Assembly: GCA_018262385.1 (NCBI GenBank)
Contig: JAGSPQ010000163.1
Span: 1 to 7,330, forward strand
From: Myxococcaceae bacterium
GTDB taxonomy: Bacteria > Myxococcota > Myxococcia > Myxococcales > Myxococcaceae
Length of the DNA: 7,330 nt
Direction: 5' to 3'
The notes under the pieces were generated by a model. It made no database searches, was not told the DNA's origin, and saw only the letters and a list, made by a program, of their open reading frames with translations. Positions within the stretch are counted from its first letter, which is position 1, and every line of letters starts with the position of its first letter. Shown piece by piece: positions 1-5,738 of the stretch. The position numbers and the translations under genes are program-made.

Positions 1-156
1 GTCTACCGCGGTCAGTTCGACGACGCGCGGCCGAGCAAGCCGGTGCCGGTGACGGGGAAGGATCTGCAGGCGGCGATCGACGCAGTGCTGGCCGGGAAGG
101 CGCCCTCGCCGGAGCAGATTCCGAGCATCGGCTGCAACATCAAGTGGCACCCGTAG
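1..156 (+). CDS. Thioredoxin/AhpC-TSA family protein, C-terminal fragment
   Basis: This is the last 51 codons of a gene that begins left of the window; the frame is open from base 1 to a TAG at 154-156. The peptide opens with YRGQFDDARP, continues with an amphipathic helix (VTGKDLQAAIDAVLAGK) and ends PSIGCNIKWHP. This tail is typical of the thioredoxin-fold 'thioredoxin family protein' group (redoxin/AhpC-TSA-like), where a tyrosine-arginine-glycine strand, a helix and a closing SIGCNIKW segment with one conserved cysteine follow the fold. The active-site CxxC or peroxidatic cysteine would be in the missing part, so the reaction (thiol-disulfide exchange or peroxide reduction) cannot be stated. 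It is convergent with the protease gene at 355-1383 and not part of the minus-strand cluster. The family call rests on remembered similarity of the C-terminus only. Confidence 0.8.
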   Translation, partial: VYRGQFDDARPSKPVPVTGKDLQAAIDAVLAGKAPSPEQIPSIGCNIKWHP

Positions 157-354
157 CGGCACCGACCGCAGCCCGTCCTGCGTTCACCCCGCCAAACCGC
201 CCGCCTTCTCGGCGTCATCGCCAACCAGCCTTCAGCCGCAATGCGGGCAGGCGGGGCCGGCGAGGCGGTCCCCAGGAGGTGGCCAAAAGCCACCCGGCCG
301 CGGGGCCTTTCCCGGCGGGTCGCAGGCTCGTGTTTCGGCGCCAGGAGATCGCCA
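157..354. other. Convergent intergenic spacer
   Basis: This 198-base gap separates the stop of the plus-strand thioredoxin-like gene (154-156) from the stop of the minus-strand protease gene (355-357). No convincing reading frame lies in it; the frames that cross it are continuations of GC-rich shadow frames. It contains two short hairpins (278-318, listed separately) and an imperfect long-range inverted repeat in which 187-191 plus 199-204 can pair with 243-248 plus 252-256. Because both flanking genes end here, transcription termination is the expected role. That is inferred from position, since no U-rich tract is present. Confidence 0.6.
278..318. terminator. Candidate hairpins between convergent genes
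   Basis: Two hairpins lie close together. Bases 278-283 (GGTGGC) pair perfectly with 289-294 (GCCACC) around the loop CAAAA. Bases 298-305 pair with 311-318 around CCTTT, with one G-G mismatch. Neither is followed by a T-run on either strand, so these are not canonical intrinsic terminators. They sit where both convergent transcripts should end, which is the only other support. Short GC-rich palindromes also occur by chance in DNA of this composition. Confidence 0.25.
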
Positions 355-1383
355 CTACTCAGGCAGCCCCTGCCTTGGATTCGGACGGCGAATCACCCAC
401 CGCAAGATTCCGAGCAGCGCGAACGCGAGCGCCCCGTCGGCGCCGCCTGTGCAGCCGCATCCCCGCGCGCTGGCTGCGCCGCCGCCGGCACCGCCTGCCG
501 ACCCGCCGCCCGCCGATCCCCCACCCGCTGCCCCTCCGCCGGATCCTCCAGTCCCACCGGCGGAGCCAGCGTCACTGCCGCCTCCGCTGCCACCGGCAGT
601 TCCACCGCCGGCGCCGCCTCCCGCGTCCGCGGCGCAGTCGGTCGAGGCCTTCCCCTTCGGGTAGATCTCACACATCGCCAGCTTGCTGCCGGGGTCGAGC
701 ACCCGCTTGCTCAGCTCCCCGGGCGCGGTCCCGGCGCTCATCGTCGAACCACTCAGACAGCTGTGGCCGAGGCCGAGCGCGTGGCCGAGCTCATGGGTGA
801 GCGCGTTCTGGATGTCGGTGGCGACGCAGGCGACCGAGAAGTTCGGGCTCACGCACACCGGGGAATCCACCGTGGTGAACAAGAAGCCCGGAGTGTTGAG
901 CTCGATGTCGGAGTCGAGGATCAACCCGGTCGACGGCTCGAAGCTGGTGGTGGTGAGCGCCAGCGCGCCCGCGCTGTGCTCCCAACAGTCGTATTGGTTG
1001 CCGCAGTTGCCGTTGATCCAGCACAGGTCGCTGGAAGGGACGATCTGCGCGCAGCGCGTAAACCGCCAGAGGACGACGTTCTGATTGGTACCGGAGGTCT
1101 TGTCGAACTGCGCCAGCCGCGAGCTCGTGCGCGCGCCCGCCGTCAGAGTGAGCGAGCCGCAGGTGGTCAGCTCGTTCTGCCAGGTCGCGAGCGCGCGGTC
1201 GGCAGCGACGAACTCGGCGTCTCCGGTGTTCTCCGGGTTGCCCTGGTCATTGATCCGCCAGTCGAGCAGCGAGTTCTCGCGCCAGCGCAGGCAGGGGGAG
1301 TTGGGGTTGAGGTCGCTGACCCGCGAGCGGGTGTACGGCCCACACTGGCCCAGCGCCAACGTCAGCAACGCGCTGAGGAACAT
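355..1383 (-). CDS. Secreted matrixin-like zinc metalloprotease with MYXO-CTERM anchor
   Basis: A 342-residue exported peptidase. Residues 197-207 read HELGHALGLGH, the HExxHxxGxxH motif of metzincins: H197, H201 and H207 bind zinc and E198 is the general base. M215 in SGSTM fits the Met-turn, pointing to the matrixin/M10-like branch. About twelve cysteines in residues 14-250 suggest disulfides and an extracytoplasmic location. Residues 252-306 are a Gly/Ala/Ser linker. Residues 308-334 form a MYXO-CTERM tail: GCGC (C309, C311), a hydrophobic segment and a basic RR. These tails are thought to be cut by a myxosortase and to send proteins to the surface. The N-terminus (MFLSALLTLALGQ) is hydrophobic but lacks the usual positive charge. 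An in-frame TAG four codons before the ATG rules out a longer start, and no good Shine-Dalgarno is adjacent (a GGAG lies about 15 bases upstream). It is the last gene of the minus-strand cluster, 44 bases after the RlmN-like gene. The natural substrate is unknown. Confidence 0.9.
   Translation of the reverse strand: MFLSALLTLALGQCGPYTRSRVSDLNPNSPCLRWRENSLLDWRINDQGNPENTGDAEFVAADRALATWQNELTTCGSLTLTAGARTSSRLAQFDKTSGTNQNVVLWRFTRCAQIVPSSDLCWINGNCGNQYDCWEHSAGALALTTTSFEPSTGLILDSDIELNTPGFLFTTVDSPVCVSPNFSVACVATDIQNALTHELGHALGLGHSCLSGSTMSAGTAPGELSKRVLDPGSKLAMCEIYPKGKASTDCAADAGGGAGGGTAGGSGGGSDAGSAGGTGGSGGGAAGGGSAGGGSAGGAGGGAASARGCGCTGGADGALAFALLGILRWVIRRPNPRQGLPE
382..462 (-). other. MYXO-CTERM sorting signal of the metalloprotease
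   Basis: These codons encode residues 308-334: a Cys-Gly-Cys motif, a hydrophobic stretch (GALAFALLGIL, then WVI) and two arginines. This tripartite design with an invariant cysteine defines MYXO-CTERM. Eight more residues (PNPRQGLPE begins right after RR and runs to the stop) follow the basic patch, a longer tail than the very short ones usual for this signal. Recognition is by motif; processing is inferred from the family. Confidence 0.85.
466..630 (-). repeat. Low-complexity Gly/Ala/Ser linker coding region
   Basis: This stretch encodes residues 252-306 of the metalloprotease, made almost only of Gly, Ala and Ser in irregular GGG, GGS and SAGG units, with single Asp and Thr residues. It separates the protease domain from the MYXO-CTERM anchor and probably acts as a flexible stalk. 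On the plus strand it gives an apparent proline-rich frame that is not a gene. Such tracts vary in length between strains by slippage or recombination. Confidence 0.8.
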
Positions 1384-1427
1384 CCCGGCAACCTAGTGCT
1401 CCACCGAAACCCGGCGCAAACGGGGTG

Positions 1428-2486
1428 CTAACTGGCCGCGAACAACGTCCCGCCGCGCTGCGAAGCCTCGAGCGTGCCGCACGCCGCTCCGATCTCCTTG
1501 CCGCCCGAGTAGCGGCGGGCGATCGGCGCCTTCACCACCTGGAGGTAATCGCGGAACGCGGCGAGCTCTTCGGCGCCCGGCGGCTGGTACTTGCCGGTGG
1601 GGTCGGTGACGTCGATCAGATCGATCTTCACCGGAATCCCCTCGAAGGTGCGGGCGAGCGCCTCGGCATCTTCCCGCCCGGTGTTGAAGCCGGAGATCAT
1701 CACGTAGGCGAGCATCGCCCGCTCGCGGCGCGACAGCGCGTAGGCGCGAATCTCCTCGACCAGCGTCGCCAGCGGCCAGGTCTGCTCGACCGGCAGCACC
1801 TGGGCGCGCTTGTGCGCGATCGCCGAGGTGATGCTGAACGCGAGCCGATAGGGCACCTCTTCGGCCACGTAGCGGCGAATCCCCGGCACCCAGCCGGCGG
1901 TGGAGAAGGTGATGCTCTTGGACGAGATCGCCAGCCCCGCGGGGTGGCACATCACCCGGGCCGCTTTGGTCGACTCGGTGAAGTTGAGCAGCGGCTCGCC
2001 CATGCCCATGAAGACCACGCCCCGCACCGGGCGGTCGGCCTCGGTGCGGATCTGCAGCACCTGGTCGAGGATCTCCCAGGCTTCGAGGTTGCGGCTGAAC
2101 CCCATCTTCCCGGTCATGCAGAAGTCGCACCCGAGCGCGCAGCCGACCTGGGACGACACGCAGACGATGTACTTGTCTTCGAAGATCGGAATCCGCACCG
2201 CCTCGAACCGGCCCCCGCGCGGAGACTCGAACAGGTACTTCACGAACCCGTCGTCGGCCCGCCGGCGCTCGACGACCTGCAGCGAGGGCAGCTCGGAGTT
2301 CGCCTGCACCCAATCGCGCACCGCCGCCGGCACCTGCTTCGCCTTGCGCACGTCCCCCATGCTCTGCGCCTGGTGCGCGAACACCGACGCGAACACCTTC
2401 AGCACCGCCACCCGGCTGGCGTTCGCCGGAGCGAGGGCCGCGGTGAGGCTGTCGAAATCCTGGGTCTTGAGGTTGAGCAACGGCAT
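1428..2486 (-). CDS. rlmN: RlmN-family radical SAM methyltransferase (23S rRNA A2503 / tRNA A37 C2-methylation type)
   Basis: A 352-residue cytoplasmic radical SAM enzyme, close to the usual RlmN length. Family members methylate C2 of A2503 in 23S rRNA, and in some bacteria A37 of tRNA. The cluster-binding CxxxCxxC is C116, C120, C123. C109, seven residues earlier, matches E. coli C118, and C336 in AACGTLEA matches the methyl-carrying C355. GMGEPLLN (161-168) is the SAM-binding GE motif, and S195 in FSTAG matches another SAM contact. Two further contact motifs differ: the usual Ser-Leu-His is Ser-Ile-Thr at 218-220, and the usual IPxN is IDVT at 291-294, so the conserved Asn is replaced by Thr. 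The N-terminal domain (1-95) is also divergent. The protein may therefore be a paralogue with a different RNA target, although both catalytic cysteines are kept. The ATG lies 19 bases after the epimerase stop with no strong Shine-Dalgarno. The stop is TAG. Confidence 0.88.
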   Translation of the reverse strand: MPLLNLKTQDFDSLTAALAPANASRVAVLKVFASVFAHQAQSMGDVRKAKQVPAAVRDWVQANSELPSLQVVERRRADDGFVKYLFESPRGGRFEAVRIPIFEDKYIVCVSSQVGCALGCDFCMTGKMGFSRNLEAWEILDQVLQIRTEADRPVRGVVFMGMGEPLLNFTESTKAARVMCHPAGLAISSKSITFSTAGWVPGIRRYVAEEVPYRLAFSITSAIAHKRAQVLPVEQTWPLATLVEEIRAYALSRRERAMLAYVMISGFNTGREDAEALARTFEGIPVKIDLIDVTDPTGKYQPPGAEELAAFRDYLQVVKAPIARRYSGGKEIGAACGTLEASQRGGTLFAAS

Positions 2487-2505
2487 CGGACGAGGGCGGT
2501 GGGTA

Positions 2506-3639
2506 TCAGCCTTTGAGCGCCACGCCCAGCCCCGGGCTGTCAGGCAGGGTGTAGCGCGGCCCCTGCGCGAGGTAGCCGCCGACGAACGGGTCCTCGGCGA
2601 GCAGCCAGGCGGTGTCGAGATCGCAGAACTCCACTCCGCCGAGCGCCGCCGCGAGGTGGGCGGCCGCGGTCATCCCCAACCGGGTCTCGACCATCCCGCC
2701 GACCATCCGCGACATCCCGTGCGCCCGCGCCGCCGCGCCGATGAAGAACGCGTCCATCAACCCGCCGGACTTGGCGATCTTCAGGTTCACCCCGTCGGCG
2801 GCCTTGGCGTCCTTGAGCGCGAAGAACTCCTCCAGCGTCTTCACCGACTCGTCGGCGAGCACCGGCACCTCGAGCTTCGCCGCCACTTCCGCGAGCTCCT
2901 CCGTCGTGCGGCACGGCTGCTCGAAGCACTCCAGCCGCGCCCCGAGCCGCGCCGCGGCCTTCGCGTAGGTCAGCGCCTCTTCGACCGACAGCCCCCCGTT
3001 CGCGTCGGGCCGCCAGGTCACCCCGGGGATCGCCTTCACCAGCTGCTCGAGCACGTTCAGATCCGCGTCGATCGACTTGCCGACCTTCACCTTGAAGGCG
3101 GTGAAGCCCAGTGCCCGCCACTGCCGCGCCAGCTCCACCATCCGCGCCGGAGGAAGAATCGGCAACGTCATGTCGGTCACCAGCGCGGGGGGCACGCCTC
3201 CTCCTCCCAGCCAGCGCCACAGCGGCACCCCGTCCAGCCGGGCCCACCCATCGAGCACCGCCATCTCGATTCCCGCGCGCGCGACCGGCGTCGACTCCAG
3301 CTGGAGCTTGAGCGCCGTCACCAGCTGCGCCAGGTCGTTGAACGTCTGGCCGACCAGCTTCGGCGCCGCCCGCTGTACCGCCGCGAGCGCGTCGGGCTGA
3401 TCCTCGCGGGTCACCGGAGGCAGGCAGGCGCCCTCGCCCAGCCCCTGCTGCCGGCGCCCCGCCTCGTCGCTGAGCGTCACCCGCACCAGCACGCTGCGGG
3501 TCGCCTGCACCTGGCCGGTCGCAATCACGAACGGATCGACCGTCGGCACCGAGAGCGGCTCGACCGTCAGCTCCTCTACCCGCACAGGCCGCTTCACCGT
3601 CGGCTCACGGTAATGACGCCCCCCGCGGCGCACAAGCAC
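2506..3639 (-). CDS. Dipeptide epimerase-like enolase-superfamily enzyme
   Basis: A muconate-lactonizing-subgroup enolase of 377 residues counted from the GTG at 3639. Catalytic residues are complete: K183-x-K185 on strand 2, metal ligands D212 (DAN), E240 (FEQP) and D263 (ADES), and the opposing base K287 (NLKIAK). D340-L-D342 is the DxD motif of dipeptide epimerases, which binds the substrate amino group; with the two lysines it supports L,D-dipeptide epimerisation of the L-Ala-D/L-Glu type, used in murein peptide recycling. The residue aligned with Arg24 of the Bacillus subtilis enzyme, which holds the Glu side chain, is G42, so the side-chain preference probably differs. The start is undecided: GTG 3639 lies 3 bases after the HupE-like stop and suits translational coupling, but a GTG at 3597 (residue 15) gives an N-terminus much closer to family length. 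Neither has a strong Shine-Dalgarno. No signal peptide, so cytosolic. Other members of the subgroup, such as o-succinylbenzoate synthase, are less likely given DxD. Confidence 0.88.
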   Translation of the reverse strand: MLVRRGGRHYREPTVKRPVRVEELTVEPLSVPTVDPFVIATGQVQATRSVLVRVTLSDEAGRRQQGLGEGACLPPVTREDQPDALAAVQRAAPKLVGQTFNDLAQLVTALKLQLESTPVARAGIEMAVLDGWARLDGVPLWRWLGGGGVPPALVTDMTLPILPPARMVELARQWRALGFTAFKVKVGKSIDADLNVLEQLVKAIPGVTWRPDANGGLSVEEALTYAKAAARLGARLECFEQPCRTTEELAEVAAKLEVPVLADESVKTLEEFFALKDAKAADGVNLKIAKSGGLMDAFFIGAAARAHGMSRMVGGMVETRLGMTAAAHLAAALGGVEFCDLDTAWLLAEDPFVGGYLAQGPRYTLPDSPGLGVALKG

Positions 3640-3642
3640 CAG

Positions 3643-4740
3643 TCAGATCCGCTCGCCCAACCACCAGAACGCGGCGCCGAGGATTCCGATCGAGCCTGCC
3701 TGGAGCAGCCCCACCCGGTAGAGCCGGGTGTCGCGCAGCGCGAACGCCAGCGGGACGAACAAGGCGACGATCAGCGCCTGCCCGGCCTCGACCCCGAGGT
3801 TGAAGCCGAGCACCGAGATCCACAGCCCCGCGGGGCCGGCGCCGAGATCCTGCATCGCGCTGACGAAGCCGAACCCATGGAGCAGCCCCAGCCCGAACGC
3901 CAGGCTCCAGCGGCCTTCCGGCAGCAGGGTCCACAGGTTGTTGAGCGCGGCCAACCCCACCGAGGCGGCGATCGCGACCTCGACCCACTTCGGCTCGGGG
4001 CGGACCACGTCGAACGCTGCCAGCGCGAGGGTGACCGAGTGGGCGAGCGTGAAGCTGGTGACGACCTTCAGCACCTCGAGCAGCGCCGGCCGCAGCCGCG
4101 CGACCGACTCCCACTTTTCCTGGCGCCGGCGCAGCACCGAGGGCAGCAGCAACGCGAACAGGAAGCACAGGTGGTCCCAGCCCTTCGCGATGTGGTGCAC
4201 GCCGGAGGCGAAGGCCTCCCCCAGCTGCTGCGCCCGCGAGACTCCGGCGAAGGTGAGCTCCCGGCTGCGCTCGGTCGCGGAGAACGCCACCCAGCTGTCC
4301 CCCGCTCCGGCGAGGCGCACCAGCCCGCGGTGCTGGGGGTCGGTCTGGAACAGCAGCGCGTAGTCGAGGCGGACCTGTTCGACCTCGGCCGGACAGCCGA
4401 ACGAGAAGTCGAGCACCGCGTAGACGCCGTCCGAGTGGCGGGTCAGCCGCACCGTCGCCGGGCGGACGACGCAGGCGGCGCCCGCTTGCGACAGCTGCAG
4501 CTGGCTTTGCGCCGCGCGAACCAGCTCGGGCTTTCGGGCGAGCACCTCGCGCCAGAGGATCTGGCCGTCACCGTCCGCATCCAGCTCGACCTCGAGGTCG
4601 AGATCCTTGAGCGCGATGTCCCAGCGGGCCGACACCTCGGCGCCGCGCGGGACCAGGGTGAGGTAGCTGTCGCTCGCCTTGTGCGCCCAGGCCCCGGTCG
4701 CGAGCAGCGCCACCACCCACCCGAGCGCGCGCGCCCTCAT
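3643..4740 (-). CDS. HupE/UreJ-like membrane protein with EF-hand-bearing exported domain
   Basis: A 365-residue protein of the HupE/UreJ type (the second, larger family). Residues 1-19 are a signal peptide ending AWA, so the mature protein would start at H20 (HKASDSYLTL). Residues 20-165 form an exported domain containing DADGDGQILWRE at 54-65, a full EF-hand loop with acidic or polar ligands at positions 1, 3, 5 and 7 and Glu at 12. From 175 comes the membrane domain with the family landmarks: VHHIAKGWDH (181-190), TSFTLAHS (228-235), ALNNL (265-269), LLHGFGFVSAM (286-296) and GFNLGVEAGQ (312-321). About six membrane segments are visible to 360. Relatives of HupE and UreJ are linked to nickel or cobalt uptake, but this larger group has no firm function and no hydrogenase or urease gene is nearby. 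The start ATG overlaps the stop of the 76-residue gene (ATGA), preceded by GAGG at good spacing. Confidence 0.88.
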   Translation of the reverse strand: MRARALGWVVALLATGAWAHKASDSYLTLVPRGAEVSARWDIALKDLDLEVELDADGDGQILWREVLARKPELVRAAQSQLQLSQAGAACVVRPATVRLTRHSDGVYAVLDFSFGCPAEVEQVRLDYALLFQTDPQHRGLVRLAGAGDSWVAFSATERSRELTFAGVSRAQQLGEAFASGVHHIAKGWDHLCFLFALLLPSVLRRRQEKWESVARLRPALLEVLKVVTSFTLAHSVTLALAAFDVVRPEPKWVEVAIAASVGLAALNNLWTLLPEGRWSLAFGLGLLHGFGFVSAMQDLGAGPAGLWISVLGFNLGVEAGQALIVALFVPLAFALRDTRLYRVGLLQAGSIGILGAAFWWLGERI

Positions 4741-4967
4741 CGGGCTGCCTCGGATGGCGCCGTCCCGCCATCCACCCCCTGACCTGCGCGCGCGGCCCGG
4801 GCCGCCGCCCGCGCCTGCCGCGCCTCAGCTCCGGCCGGAACCTGGGCGACCACCTCGTCCGGAGAGCCGGGGACGAACGGACCTTCGAGGTGCGAGCGGG
4901 GAGCCAGCAGCACCGCCACCAGCGCCAGCAGCGTCCCAGCGAGGACCCAGCGCGTCCTGGCCTGCAT
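4737..4967 (-). CDS. Small membrane-anchored protein, unknown function
   Basis: A 76-residue protein I do not recognise. Residues 1-7 carry R4 and R6, residues 8-22 are a hydrophobic segment (VLAGTLLALVAVLLA), and the remainder is polar: a Pro/Gly part (GPFVPGSPDEVV, 29-40) followed by an Ala/Arg-rich tail. The layout is that of a signal anchor with an extracytoplasmic tail, or an uncleaved signal peptide. Support for a real gene comes from context: the ATG lies 6 bases after the stop of the MXAN_5187-like gene, and its TGA overlaps the HupE-like start by four bases, closing what would otherwise be a 233-base gap in a tight operon. An AAGGA sits about 13 bases before the ATG, rather far. Tight coupling suggests it could work with the HupE-like protein, which is inference only. 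Confidence 0.62.
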   Translation of the reverse strand: MQARTRWVLAGTLLALVAVLLAPRSHLEGPFVPGSPDEVVAQVPAGAEARQARAAARAARAGQGVDGGTAPSEAAR

Positions 4968-4973
4968 CGCGCG

Positions 4974-5723
4974 TCAGGTGTCCTTGGGCAGCGCCCGCAA
5001 GATCGCCTTCCCGTCCTTGATCACGATCTTGAACTCGACGCTCTTGGCGTTGTGCGCCTTCATCAGCTCGGGCACCTGCTTGCGCAGCGTCTGCGCCAGG
5101 CCGTCGAGCGAGATCTTCGAGACGTCTTCGTTGCAGCGCCGCTTGGCCATCACGTACGCGTCGTAGATCGCCTTCATCTTCTGATCCGAAATCTGCCCCG
5201 CGACCGCCGCGGCCGGCGCCTGTGGCCCCGTCTTCCCCGGAGCGACCGCAGCCACCGGCTTCACCCCCGGCGCGGCCGCCACCGCCGGCACCTCGGGCTT
5301 CTTCTCCACCGCCTGCTGGACCTTCTGCGCCTTCTCGGCCTCGCGCTCGGCCTTCTTCTCCGCGCGCTGCTCTTCCTCTCGGCTCTTGCTGTGCAGCTTG
5401 AGCTTGAACAGGTCCCGCCGGTAGGTGCCCGCCTCGATCTCCTGCAGGGTGCGCGCCCACAGCCGCTCGTAGGTCACCATCTTGTTGGTGACCGCCTCGA
5501 CCCGGAACTTGGTCGCGACCTGGCGGACGAAGGTGTTGCGCAGGCCGTTGACCCGCTTCTTCAGCGCGGTGTGCTCGGCGGCGGGCGGCTTGCGCTCGAT
5601 GCCGAGGAAGTACTGCTCGTACTTCGCCCGCAGCGCGGCGATCTCGCCCTCGAGCTCGGTGCAGACGGCGTCCACCTGCGTGGCGTCGCCCAGCGTCTTT
5701 CGTTGTTCCGTCGGGTCAGCCAC
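4974..5723 (-). CDS. MXAN_5187-like conserved myxobacterial protein, function unknown
   Basis: A 249-residue protein without signal peptide or membrane segment, so probably cytoplasmic. Residues 15-110 are helical with coiled-coil character and the motifs FLGIERKPP (40-47), LRNTFVR (61-67) and GTYRRDLF (99-106). Residues 111-142 are a highly charged Lys/Glu/Arg helix, 143-178 an Ala/Pro/Val linker, and 179-249 a compact C-terminal domain (IYDAYVMAKRRC, LRKQVPEL, SVEFKIVIKDGKA). Both conserved parts match my memory of the Myxococcota-restricted MXAN_5187 C-terminal-domain family, whose biochemical role is unknown to me. The GTG start has no visible Shine-Dalgarno. It lies 15 bases after the lgt stop and in the same frame, only five codons beyond the lgt TAA. 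The position between lgt and a HupE-like gene does not reveal a function. Confidence 0.78.
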   Translation of the reverse strand: MADPTEQRKTLGDATQVDAVCTELEGEIAALRAKYEQYFLGIERKPPAAEHTALKKRVNGLRNTFVRQVATKFRVEAVTNKMVTYERLWARTLQEIEAGTYRRDLFKLKLHSKSREEEQRAEKKAEREAEKAQKVQQAVEKKPEVPAVAAAPGVKPVAAVAPGKTGPQAPAAAVAGQISDQKMKAIYDAYVMAKRRCNEDVSKISLDGLAQTLRKQVPELMKAHNAKSVEFKIVIKDGKAILRALPKDT

Positions 5724-5738
5724 GGTGGGGCGGAAAGC

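Noticed and set aside
187..256. Long-range inverted repeat in the convergent spacer as a structured RNA
   Set aside because: The pairing is broken by an uneven internal loop and a 38-base end loop, and is no better than expected by chance at this GC content.
466..630. Short repeated GC-rich units as a possible tandem repeat element or CRISPR-like array
   Set aside because: The units are irregular, have no spacers, and are fully explained by the Gly/Ala/Ser linker codons of the protease.
241..1431. A 396-codon plus-strand frame, with smaller ones at 144-800 and 449-664 including a Pro-rich peptide
   Set aside because: These are the reverse of the metalloprotease; the Pro/Ala-rich peptide is simply the opposite strand of the Gly/Ala/Ser linker.
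1900..4782. A 960-codon open frame on the plus strand
   Set aside because: It lies antisense across the RlmN-like, epimerase and HupE-like genes, all of which have full catalytic or family motifs on the minus strand. Its translation is Arg/His/Pro/Gln-rich without domains, as expected when GC-rich codons are read on the opposite strand.
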